From NCBI GenBank assembly GCA_025765595.1, contig JAIVFH010000308.1:1-29726 (forward strand): 29,726 nt of DNA. Direction: 5' to 3'. Positions 18,087-28,500 of this stretch are shown piece by piece. The notes beneath the pieces are model-generated. The model did no database searches. It saw only the letters and a program-made list of their open reading frames with translations, and was not told the origin of the DNA. This DNA comes from Obelidium mucronatum. Lineage: Eukaryota > Chytridiomycota > Chytridiomycetes > Chytridiales > Chytriomycetaceae. Made by a program: the position numbers and the translations under genes. Within the stretch, counting starts at the first letter, position 1. Each line of letters starts with the position of its first letter.

Positions 18087-19529
18087 ATGTCGCTCCTCTC
18101 CGCGCAGCTCTCAGACCGCCGCACTCTGCCGCGGGCGGCGTCCGCGCAGACGCTGCACCTCGCGTCGCCGCCGGCGTCGGCCGTGTCGCTGTCGCTGTCG
18201 CTGTCGCGCTTCGTCGTCGCCAAGCGGCGGCCGTCCGACGCGCGCGCGCAGCCAATAGAAATCCCGGGCGAAAATCCCGCAGCGCACGCGTCGCCCGCCG
18301 CCTCGTTCCTGTCGCTGCACTCGAACGCCTCCTCGACCGCCTCGAACGCCTGGCGGAACACATCAACAACGCTGTACGAGGAGGGCGACCAGTTCGACGA
18401 ATACACGCTGATGCGCGAAATCGGTCACGGCGCCTTTTCAAGGGTCTTTGAAGCCACAAACACATGCGATCCAGGTGGCGAAGCAACCGTCGCAATCAAA
18501 ATAATCAGGAAGCCAAACTTGTCTCCCCCGCCGAGTCCAGTGCTCAACTCCCTGTCTCACTCCATGGAGAGTCTGCACATTCAACGCCACATTTCTATTC
18601 CCAGTCTGACTCTCTTGCAGCGACACATGGAGGCGAATGATAGCTTGCCGAATTCTCCTGCACACAAATCACTGCGAAATACAGTCAGCTCCAGTCCGGC
18701 AGTCTCGGCCTATTTTCACCAGCAATCTGTAAAACTGAGGAGTGCTCAGAAATTAATGGACAAGGAAACCCGAATCTGGGCATCCCTCTCCCACCAAAAC
18801 ATTCTTCAAATCTACGACGTGATGGAAGTAGACGACGCGCTTTGCATTGTCTCGGAACTTGCCAAAGGAGGCAATCTGTTGGACTTTTTGACCACTCGCG
18901 GCCGCATTGTGGATTTGGATGGGGTTGCCAAACCAATGTTTCGTCAGCTTGTGGAAGCAGTCGATTATATGCATTCTACGGCGGGAATCGTGCATCGCGA
19001 CTTGAAGTTGGAAAACATCATGGTGTTGGAGGATTGGAAAAATGCTGGCGGCGAACTACAAAATTTTATACCCACACTCAAGATTTGCGATTTTGGGTTA
19101 TCGGATTTCATTCATGGCGATTTGCATGAAGTGGATGAAGAAGAAGGAGAGGAAGATGCAGTTAGTCCTTGTTCACCATGTAGCAGCAATGCATCGTTTG
19201 GTGTTGGATCGCTTCATTACTGCTCTCCTGAGGACTTGCGTGGAACAGTGACTCCTCAAAACGGTGCCCCCTCGGATATCTGGGCTCTTGCTTGCATACT
19301 CTATGCGATCGTGACGGGTGGCTTGCCATTTAATGATTGCTTTTTGCCTCGACTACAAATGAGCATCTTGAATGGTTCCTTTGACGAAGAGAGGTTGGAC
19401 AGAATACTCTCGGGCGGCAGCAAAGACAAGAACCCTCTGTACATTCTTTTGAAGGGAATGTTTGACGTGGACGTTACAAAGAGGCTGACTCTTTCACAAA
19501 TCTTGGAGAGTGAATGGTTGAAACAGTGA
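18087..19529 (+). CDS. Serine/threonine protein kinase with long insert in the N-lobe, intronless
   Basis: One frame of 480 codons starts at ATG 18087 (the frame extends 15 nt upstream without ATG). All kinase landmarks are present: glycine loop GHGAFSRV (about 113-120), lysine in VAIKI (about 138), alpha-C Glu in KETRIW (about 227), HRD in VHRDLKLEN (about 303), DFG in CDFGLSD (about 335), CSPE in place of APE (about 379), DIWAL, and a final lobe ending RLTLSQILESEWLKQ. About 85 Ser/Pro-rich residues are inserted between the ATP Lys and the alpha-C Glu, and an acidic loop (DEEEGEED) interrupts the activation segment. The first ~110 residues are Ser/Ala/Arg-rich, encoded by markedly GC-rich DNA (about 18090-18350) with a TGTCGC hexamer repeat. 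The overall pattern is CAMK-like (the N-lobe insert recalls CaMKK kinases), but the subfamily is unsure. It should be catalytically active. Confidence 0.93.
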   Translation: MSLLSAQLSDRRTLPRAASAQTLHLASPPASAVSLSLSLSRFVVAKRRPSDARAQPIEIPGENPAAHASPAASFLSLHSNASSTASNAWRNTSTTLYEEGDQFDEYTLMREIGHGAFSRVFEATNTCDPGGEATVAIKIIRKPNLSPPPSPVLNSLSHSMESLHIQRHISIPSLTLLQRHMEANDSLPNSPAHKSLRNTVSSSPAVSAYFHQQSVKLRSAQKLMDKETRIWASLSHQNILQIYDVMEVDDALCIVSELAKGGNLLDFLTTRGRIVDLDGVAKPMFRQLVEAVDYMHSTAGIVHRDLKLENIMVLEDWKNAGGELQNFIPTLKICDFGLSDFIHGDLHEVDEEEGEEDAVSPCSPCSSNASFGVGSLHYCSPEDLRGTVTPQNGAPSDIWALACILYAIVTGGLPFNDCFLPRLQMSILNGSFDEERLDRILSGGSKDKNPLYILLKGMFDVDVTKRLTLSQILESEWLKQ

Positions 19530-19629
19530 TGATCATCATCTCCTCCCCTGCTAAATTCTTTTCAGTTTTCTGTACCATATATATAATAAAATGAAGTGTA
19601 AAATGTTTTTATTAATAGTGGAGATTTTA

Positions 19630-20424
19630 TCATGGTAACCATCGGGAACCAGGTGGTGGTGGTGGTTGCTGTTGTTGAAATGGTTCCACACCTGCAACAT
19701 CCTGCAAATCCAAAGAATTTCCAAAAGTCCGCTGTTGCTGCGGTGGTTGTTGCTGGTTTCCTCGAAACAGTGAATGTAAGTTCGCAGTCGATTGGTATCC
19801 ATGTATCTGAAAGTTATGGATCCCTCGCCTGACGGCTGACACAATTTTGGAGAAAGCATCAGGCGAAATACTTTCTGTGGCTGGACCTTGTGTATCAATG
19901 TACTTTTTTGGTTCGTTTTGAGTTAAAAATGATGGATATATCGCAAGGACTCATGTTTACCAAAGAATCACTCGCCATAAATCCAACAACCGTGGTAGAC
20001 CAATCGTGATCTTCTCTTTTAGGGCCAACTACGACAATGATTTTTGGTATCTTGATTTTCCGGATAAACTTGAATTCGTCAGTGCTTGGTAAAAAAATGT
20101 GTGGTTATTTTTTTTTTTTGAATTTAAGTGTTCATCCGTGACAATGAAGTTGTTTGAGTACGTACCAATTCTCTGAAGCATCGTATTCCGAAGATACACA
20201 AATAACAGCGAATTTAGCTTTTGTTTTTTTGAGTTATGGAGTGTTAGAATCATATCCCGGTTTCAGAATTAGGACGGTGTGGCTGGTACTCACAAGGCTT
20301 AATTGCACCCACAAGGTGCTCATACAAGCGCTCTCCACCCTCCAAACGATCCACATCCAACCAACAGGGGAAACCAGCCGCCGTCAGCTGCCGTGCTAAA
20401 TCTCTTGGATCACAAGACTGTAAC

Positions 20425-20465
<41 letters not shown>

Positions 20466-21012
20466 CATGATTATCAGCGTTCTACATGAGGTGAATAGTC
20501 GTTAGAAAGTTCCAACTTACACCACATGCATCGTTTGACCCAATTTGTCCCAATTCATATGCGGACTTGCTATTTTTCCAACAATATGACATGAATACGG
20601 ACCAATCGGGAGATCCACTGGTATCAAGATCCTGCGCAACCACTGGCGTTCCACTGGGACTTGCAGTAGCGGTAGGAGGTGTGCCAGTAATGCCAGACGT
20701 AAGAGACACAGTGTTTGAGTTGTTCCTGCTTGGTGGACCGACGGCAAGAGATTGCGATCCTAGTGATGAAGCGGGCAGCGAAGCAGAGACAGGCGCTAGT
20801 CTCTCGTTTGCTTCTTTTGCCTTGATTTGAAGGACCAATTTGTTGTATTCGGCTTCAACGATTCTCAGTTGGGTTTCGAGACTTGAAAGTTGGGACATGT
20901 CTGTGCTTTCGTTGAAGAGAGTTTCGATTTGGATGCATTCGTTGCGTTTTGTGAGGGCTTTTTGGCGTAGAGTTGCGAGGGTTTCTTCGGGCTGCTGTGA
21001 TGATGTTGGCAT
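19630..21012 (-). CDS. TIR-domain protein with coiled-coil N-terminus and Gln/Pro-rich tail
   Basis: Exons 21012-20521, 20417-20294, 20217-20166, 20084-19961 and 19902-19630 close to 354 residues. Residues about 8-72 look like a charged coiled coil, and about 75-135 are Ser/Thr/Pro-rich linker. The TIR fold follows: WSVFMSYCW (137-145, the beta-A/box 1 strand), FPCWLDVDRLEGGERL (180-195, box 2 region), FAVICVSSEYDASENC (208-223), then DEF with Glu 226 at the place of the catalytic Glu of NAD-cleaving TIRs, PKIIVVVGP and WSTTVVGFM. The tail is Gln/Pro-rich (QQQPPQQQ, FQQQQPPPPP). TIR domains act as NAD hydrolases or adaptors in innate immunity and cell death; which applies here is unknown. Intron 1 contains a 39-nt homopolymer. 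The last acceptor was chosen as AAAAAAG ending at 19903 because it restores SLYIDTQGP. Confidence 0.86.
20426..20464. repeat. A39 homopolymer (T39 on the coding strand) inside TIR intron 1
   Basis: Thirty-nine uninterrupted A on the plus strand lie just upstream of the acceptor of TIR intron 1 in coding orientation, so they act as an extreme polypyrimidine tract. Assembly of the exact length is uncertain. Confidence 0.9.
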
Positions 21013-21057
21013 TCTTTATTTTTCCAGTTATTTTTCAGGAAAAGAAACGTGATTATA
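21013..21057. promoter_or_regulatory. 45-bp bidirectional intergenic region, TIR / GNAT
   Basis: Only 45 bp lie between the two divergent ATGs. The sequence is T-rich on the plus strand and contains no obvious TATA box. Transcripts must start inside it or overlap. Confidence 0.6.
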
Positions 21058-21785
21058 ATGCAGTATTGTGGACCACACACCATGATTCCAGCAGACGTCT
21101 TGAAGACCGCAAGGTATACCAAATAGCTCCTCAAGAGTCTTATTTACTTGGGAAGAATCTCAACACACACACATACACTCACCACACACTGCTCAATAGA
21201 CTCACGCTAAGGCCTCTTGAAATAAGCGACCCGGCAACTCCCTCCATCTTTGCCAAACTCTTTGCTTCTCTATCCCACGAAAAATCCAAAGACTTGTTCC
21301 AATACATGACTCTCGGTCCTTTCGACTCTGCCAAAGCCCTTGAAACCCACTACCAAAACCTATACAACCAACCCGACTGCCTCGTATACATTGTATTCCT
21401 CAACGACCCAGAAGAAGAAACGCCAATCGGATCCTTCAGTTTCTTTCATTGCAGTCCGTCGGATCGACGAGTTGAAATCGGGGTCGTTTGGATAGCGGGG
21501 GAGTTCCATGGCCGTGGGTATGCAATGGACGTCTCGTATTTGATGCTTCAGCATGCGTTTGAGCATTCTGGGTCTACGATCCAGAGAGTTGAGTGGTCGG
21601 CGCATCATTTAAATGTGGCTAGTCAAAAGACGGCTGTCAAGGTTGGGTTTAGGTTTGAAGGGATCTTGAGGAAACATCGGTTTTATAAAGGTTGTGTGAG
21701 GGATTCGTTCATGTATTCGATTGTGGATGATGAATGGGCGGAGAAGAAGGAGGTGCTCTTCAAGAGAATGGTGGAGCGTTTATAG
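21058..21785 (+). CDS. GNAT N-acetyltransferase, RimJ/RimL (acetyltransf_3) type
   Basis: Exon 1 (21058-21113) and exon 2 (21200-21785), joined across an 86-nt intron with donor GTATAC, give 213 residues. The junction produces LKTARLTLRPLEISD, the typical first strand of this family. Then come PIGSFSFF, RRVEIGVVWI, the acetyl-CoA loop EFHGRGYAMD, a helix LMLQHAFEH, RVEWSAHHLNVASQKTAVKVGF, FEGILRKHRFYKGCVRDSFMYSI and the DDEWAEKK end. The family acetylates protein N-termini, aminoacyl groups or small amines; RimL-like fungal members have mostly unknown substrates. A second ATG 24 nt downstream is an alternative start. It diverges from the TIR gene. Confidence 0.9.
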
Positions 21786-21803
21786 GGTTGATGTTGTGTA
21801 ATT

Positions 21804-21814
21804 TATATAAATAG
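21804..21814 (+). promoter_or_regulatory. TATA box candidate for the GPCR gene
   Basis: TATATAAATAG fits the TATAWAWR consensus and stands 91 bp upstream of the GPCR ATG, within the 119-bp gap after the GNAT stop. Confidence 0.45.
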
Positions 21815-21904
21815 CTGCGCGTTATGTGGGGTCATATTAAATGGGGAGGCCCGGATTATTCGCGTCGTCGTTGCAGTCTTTTTTAGGAATTGTCATCGTT
21901 AGAA

Positions 21905-24900
21905 ATGAAGCCAAACAACCCTCTCTATGTTATCCTTATCATCTATGCATATCTTCACGGTGTCCTCGGCGCCAAAGATCCGCGTCATGTGATTAATATA
22001 GGAGTAATCTTGCCCCTCAGTATGCCTCCAGATGACCACAACCCAATACAAACCATGAGGCAGTTGGCAGCAGTTAAGCACCCCCATGTTTTTTCATCAA
22101 CGTTTATTTTCTTCACATATTCAAAACGGATTCAAATCACTCAGCTCGCTGCCTATGAAGTCAACAAGAATGACACTATTCTGCCTGATGTTCTGGTCAA
22201 CATTGTTGAAATCGATTCCTGGAACACGAATCACACCGCATATCCTGTCAAGGCCCTTCCGAAAATACATCAGTCGCGTCAATATTTTTCAGCTGGATTG
22301 GCTGCTACGAGATCGATGGAAGCTGTACAGCAGTATCCAAACATGGTTGCAGTGTACGGGGGATATTTCAGCACTGCATCAATGTAAAACCCGAAAAGAG
22401 CAAAAGCTGTCCCTTAATTCTTCCATTCTCATTCGAAAAAATTTTTTGTGTTCAGGGCGAGCGCGAGTGTATTCTCTCAATATCAGATTCCAATGTGTGG
22501 AGACTTGGCTGGAAGCCCCAGCCTCTCAAACAAACACAACTATCCATACTATTTCAGAATCTATCCAGGACGCGGCATCGGGAAACACATTCTCTTGCTT
22601 TTAAGGAGTTGGAATGTGGGTCGCGTTGCTGTACTTGTAGGGCCTGATGAAATGGATCAACGCTCAGCAGCCGATACGATCGCGATATTGCGGGTGAATG
22701 ACGTGGATGTGTTGGCGGTTATTAATGTGGATTCTGCGGGTGGGAATTTATCGGCGATTGTAGATCAGTTGAAGGTTGTGGATGCGCGATATATTGTTAC
22801 GTTTGTGGCGACTGCGAAATTGAAGTCGGTCTATTTTCATTGCAAGTATGTGGACCTTCCTCTCTTTTGAGTTTCGGTTGGGAGTCTGTCTTTATTAATT
22901 GACTTATGGTAGAGACTTGATTGGCTCCAAGTTTGTATGGATGGGAGTCCAACCCCCAACAACTTCTTATACCGATATCTCGGCGGAAGACAAGGCGCGA
23001 CTGAATGGTTTCATTCTAGTGACACCCAAAAATGAAGCGACAACAGATCCAGAGTTTTGGACATTAAACAAGACGTGGGTTGGACTTCATAATGAGAATC
23101 CTGATTTGTAAGCTTCCATGCATGTGGCGAAATTAAGGGATATTGATTTCTCATTGATTAGTTTTTCGGCGCCAAGTCTGGATCTATCGTCTCCTGTTGG
23201 GGCTTATGATTGTGTGAAAACGTTGTTGATTGGCATAGATCAGGTGTGAATAGACGAATAATTTAGAAAATTGTATTCACTCTTTTTTGTTAGTTTCTTC
23301 AACGCAATCCTCAATATTCTGCTGAAATGCTTTCGTCGAGAAAGTTGCAGCAATACCTGACTTCATCCGCATTCAGCGATACAGGTAAAATCATTTCTTT
23401 AATTATCTTTCATTTCTTGGTTCATGTACTGACAGCAGTTTTACAGGCTATCATGGGGCTTATGCCAGTCCTATAGTTTTAAACCCAAATACAGGAGATC
23501 TCCTAATGTAAGGAAACTGAAATCCGGCTGAGAAAACCTTTAATGCTTTTGAAGTGCATACAAGTTTCGAGATCTTGTCAACAATGTAGACTTTGCCTTC
23601 ACCGACATCAATGCAACTCAAATATCTTTTTACCCCGAAGTTACATTGAAATTCAATAATGGTGAGTTTGAATAGAGTAAGGCCTGAAGCCTAACTCTCT
23701 TTATAAATTAGGATCAACGATCGCCCCGTCAGATAGGTCCCCACCAGTTTCGGCTGTGATTGAAGCGAATAGCGCAGAGGGACGGCTACTGCAATTTCTT
23801 ACTGCTACTGGAATCATAATATGCGTCATATGCTCCGTCCTCCTCTACACGTACTGCCAGAACAAAATCTTTGTAAAAGCAGCCCCCCTCTTTTCAGGAA
23901 TCATGATAACTGGAGCGGCAGCAGCATATATATCGATCAGTTTCATGATTGGAAAACCATCCGACGCTACCTGCCATGCGCGGCTTTGGTTTCAATTGAT
24001 GGGATTCGTCGTGGCACTAGGGGCGTTTTTGGTTAAAAATTATCGGATTCACATTATATTCTCCAGTCGAACCATTATTCCAAAAAGCAAATTGTCAAAT
24101 ATGAGGTTTGGCAGGTTTTTCGCGATTTTCGTTTTGCTGGAGATTGTTAGTGATTCCTTTTTTTTTCTTGCAATCGCCCAATTGAAGATCTAACCATGGT
24201 TCCATCGCATAGATTCTGTTGACATTTTGGTCCATTCTTTCGAACCCAAAACCTTCACGTCAAGACGACTACAATCAAATCAACTCGTTTCAATGTACTT
24301 CAACGTCTGCCAAAATTCCCAGCATGATTGCCATTGATCTCTTGTACGCCTACAACGCCATTCTCTTGGGCCTCGCTGCTCTCCTTTCCTATTTAACGCG
24401 TGGCGTCAACAGCGACTACAACGAATCCCTTTTCATGTTCTTTTTCGTGATTGCAGCAGTTCTTACGTCTGGAACCACAGTCAATGTTCTGGAAACGGAG
24501 GTCGGAACAAGACCTCTTGTGATTCGAAGCGTTGCTACGTGGATGTTCACGACATTTGTCCTCTTGATTTTTTTCGTGCCGAAAACAATCAGTGTGTATT
24601 ATAGTCAGCTGGATGTGAAACAAAAAACTCGACTCAGTCAGATTATTAGTTCTGGGAAGCGATCTGCGGGTAGTGCCGCCGCCGCCGCTGCAGCAGCAGC
24701 GGTGGGAGTGGCCGGAAGTATCCCTGCTGCAAAACGCAAGCCAAGCGTTTTTATGCAAAAGGGAATCACATTTGGTGTACTTATAAAGCAAGGTGGCTGG
24801 AAGTGGCCTCAAACGAGCCAACCGCCTAGTGATAAAACGGTGGGATTGGGCTTGCGAGGAAGCAGTAGTACTGTGGTTTTATCTTCAGGAAATCTCAAGC

Positions 24901-25549
24901 TAGAAAAGGCCGGACTTAGTAACGATTCAGTCAGTTCTAGTATCAAATCGAGAGGGGTTTCTGTGGCTCGGATCACAGGATCGTCTTGTGATGCCATTAA
25001 TGTTCAGAATGGTGGAAATCATAGAAGATCGGTTAGCTCTATATGCCCTTTGCCTTCTATAAATATGGGTGCCAGGCCAGGTAGCATTATTAGTGCTGCT
25101 TATATTCGGCGGTTCTCTTATGAAGATGAGAAATTTTCCGGGGTTCCAAAGCGGAAAGATGGGAGTATAAGCGAGTCTTTATACTCGATAACTTCGAAGT
25201 ATAAATTTGATATATTGGTAAGTACAAGCTTTTATTTCTCGATGTGGAAGCTGACATTCTGGTACAGGGCCGTTTCGATGTCACAATAAACTGGCACGTT
25301 TACAAACAATGGGGGCACTGTGAAGTAATGATTCATTCAGCTGGTACCAAAGTTTGGCTATCGGTGGAGATTAGTGATTTTGTAGACTGTTTTGTGGTGG
25401 CGAATGTTGATGTGCAGATTCTTGCAGCAGGGAATAGCGTTATTGTTAAAGAAACACACGGAAAAATGGCTTTAGGGCGTGTGTTGGTGATAGAATTGGA
25501 GACGGACGCGTTGGCAGTTGACCTCGTTGCCAAAATCAAGGCAAAGTAA
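21905..25549 (+). CDS. Class C (GABA-B-like) G-protein-coupled receptor
   Basis: Eleven exons (21905-22072, 22145-22383, 22456-22845, 22913-23107, 23162-23243, 23294-23384, 23447-23507, 23555-23661, 23712-24145, 24213-25217, 25268-25549) close without any frame problem to 1017 residues. A signal peptide (YVILIIYAYLHGVLGA) leads a periplasmic-binding-type ligand domain of about 420 residues (VINIGVILPLS, AAYEVNKNDT, MVAVYGGYFSTASM, FSQYQIPMCG, VGRVAVLVGPDEMD, ARYIVTF). No Cys-rich domain follows, as in GABA-B receptors. Seven helices start at about residue 465; TM2-TM3 reads GIMITGAAAAYISI, then ATCHARLWFQLMGFVVALGAFLVKNYRIHIIF, the class C hallmark. After TM7 comes a long Ser-rich cytosolic tail with a poly-Ala run, then a 90-residue beta-rich module (FDVTINWHVYKQWGHCEVMI onward) encoded mainly by the last exon. 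The ligand is unknown. The gene ends 29 bp before the tricalbin start. Confidence 0.94.
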
Positions 25550-25585
25550 AACAATGGATTGCAAAGTAAACAATAAACATGGATT
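25542..25585 (+). repeat. Imperfect tandem duplication across the GPCR stop and tricalbin start
   Basis: GCAAAGTAAAACAATGGATT is followed at once by GCAAAGTAAACAATAAACATGGATT. The first copy holds the GPCR stop codon TAA and a stray ATG at 25554, out of frame with the second. The second copy holds the tricalbin ATG at 25579. Confidence 0.8.
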
Positions 25586-28500
25586 CGAACGATCCCACGC
25601 CTACATTGGACCCCTCAAGAGATGCTTTGCCCTCGAAAGATAAAATTTCTTATAGTGACTCCACGCAGGGATCTCCAAAGCCCAACGAAGAGTTTAGGGC
25701 TTTCGCTGCAAAAATTAGGGCAGGAAAGGAAAAGGAAGGTACTACCCACTGCAACATACTGCTTGCCGAATCTTAAACCCGTTTTCCGTTAGCGAAATTT
25801 AAAAACATTGCGCAGATTGTTTTGAGGGGCAACAGACGTGGATCGAATGAAGACTTGGCAGAGTTGATTCCGCCACAAACCGGTAATAACGTGTAATAAC
25901 ACTCGAACCATCTTCAACCGCTTTTTAAAAATAATAATCAACAGCAGAGCTTACAGTTAAGGAAAAGCTGGTGGCAGCTACGGAAGCTATTATTGCGGCA
26001 AACCACTTGAATGATACTGTACACAACCACCCATCTGGTCTCTCTGCAGCTCAGGCACTTACACGTCTCACGGGGCAGCTTCACGACCATGCAGAATTTA
26101 TTCCTGAATTCCTGCATAATCCTTTAATATCAATTGTTGCTTTTCAAGATTCGATTGAAGCGCAACTAGAAGGACTAAAAGCCTCCCTTGAGGGAATCAT
26201 TCACTGGGAGGCTGTACTAAACTCTTTGTATATCACATCTGCAATGTTCTTATCTTGGTTTGTCGGATACTGGAATTTGGGAATAGGTTGGGTTTTTGTG
26301 TGGATGTTCTTTGTTAATGGGGCTTACCGGCGAAACATGGAAAGGATAAAAGGCAAAATTGAAATCGAAGCTGCGCGTGTGCTGGGCTTAAGAAAAGTAA
26401 GCATCTCGAGTTGGGTGGGTTTGTTCTGGTATCTGAACAATCACAAAATAGCTCGAGAATGATGCAGAAACAGTTGAATGGTTCAACCTGTTTCTAAATC
26501 GTTTTTGGGTTCAATACGAACCGTCTCTTTCAGAATCCCTCAAGAATACAATTAATCCCGTCCTCGCTTCCTCCAAACCTGGCTTTCTTGACAATTTATC
26601 CCTTACCGTGTTTACTCTCGGCACCGTAGCTCCGCGCATTGAAACAATCAGAACGATTCTTCAGACAGCGGATGACGTTCTTCAGATGGAATGGGATTTG
26701 AGCTTTGTTCCCGTTGACGAGGATGGTGTTTCGAAACGTGAAAAGGACTTGGGAAGTGTTCGCGATTCAAGAATCGAAGTCGTTGCGAAACTTGGAAAGG
26801 GTCCAATGGCTATTCCAATCCCTATTGTTGTTGCAGAAATTGAGTTTCGTGCAAGACTACGATTGGAATTGACATTTGTCAGCAAGTATCCACATATTTC
26901 AAAAATCGACTATATGTTCACCGATACGCCTGCGATTGATTTCACTTTAAGGCCCTTGAAGGCTTTAGACATGATGGATGTGCGTCTCTCTTGTTAAATG
27001 TCTTTGATGCATTGTTAACAGAAAAAAATAGATGCCAGGCCTCAAGAACTCGCTAAATCAAATTATTGCGCACTCTTTATCAGGATATGTGTCCCCTCAC
27101 AAGAATAGCGTTGATGTGGATGGAATAATGAATGGAACTAGCTCTGGTAAACTTCCGAAAGTCCAATTGCATTAAGACACGCTTTTTAAAATGGGAACCA
27201 GATTCTCCCGTCGGAGTTTTAAAAATAATCGTACACGAAGCCAAAAACTTGAAGAATATCGAACTTGCCGGAATATCGGACCCGTATGTTGCCGTACGTC
27301 TTGGGGGTAAAGTTGTAGCTATAACGGGCACAAAAGAGAATAAGTTGTGTTTCATAATTTTGTGTCGTTAACTTCGTGTTAACTGTGTTTTATTGAACCA
27401 GCTTGAATCCGTATTGGGGACAAACTCTATTCATCCCAATCATGTCCAGCAATTTATTACCAAAAAATAATGAGACACCTCTCGATGAATTGGAATTTGA
27501 AATTTTTGACGCGAACGAGGCAGGGAGTGACAAGTCGATGGGATTGGTCAAGTCTGTCAAACTATCCCGCTGGGTTAAGATACTGGACGAAATTATTATT
27601 GCGAAACAGGAGGCAAAGAAGTCAGAAGACTTGAAGGCATCGAAAAACGACCTGTCGAATCAAGAAACAGCATCTCCACCTCCCATCCCTCTACCGTCTG
27701 TATCTTCCGGAGAACCCCTGACAACAGAAGAAAGCGAGGCCCTTGTGACAGAATGGGGTGTTCCTATTGATGAGTCAGGAAGTGACGTGTGGCATATTTT
27801 GTTTGCTCCCGAGAAAAGCTCAAAAGATAAGAAGGGTCGAGGAGAGCTGCGTTTGGAAATGACCTACATGCCGCTCAAACTGTCCAGTTCGCCATCAAAT
27901 TCTCCTGCTTCTGCAACTGAAAGTGAACAAACAAATGAGGACTCCAATGTTGGTGTCTTGACGGTGAATGTCCATGCAGCAAAAGAAATACCGACGTATA
28001 AGCAATCTTCTCTTCGATGTGACGTGGTTTTGAGCAATGTCGACTTTCCGCCAAATGGGCCAAACTGGCTTATGGGGTCGACTCATGTCATCAAAAAATC
28101 CAATAATCCCGTCTGGGAATGGCCGATTCGATTTTATGTTATGAATTCAGAATCTGCGGGATGTAAGGTGTCTATCAAAGATGGATCCAAAACAGTTGGA
28201 GACGTAGACCTCACAGTTCAAGAAATCCTAGCTAAACTGGTAGGTTAAAGTAATGTAAACTCAATATTGCTCAAACGCTGCAAAAAGAATTCAAAAGATA
28301 CTGGATCCGATTGGTTCAAACTGTCGTCATCTTCTGGGAAAGTGCGATTAACTTTCTCTTGGAGCAAGTTGGATCCCGCCTACAAATTAAGCGATGAATC
28401 CCAATCCACGAATAATAAGGCCAGAAGAGAGCCAAAAGCAGTGCTCAAGCTGAAGATCATGAAAGCCAAAGCGCTGATGAATGTGGAAGGTCTCGGAAGA

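Noticed and set aside
25579..25600. tRNA T-loop-like word (GTTCGAATCC on the minus strand)
   Set aside because: The flanking bases do not pair into a T stem, and no acceptor or anticodon arm is present; the plus strand is the tricalbin first exon.
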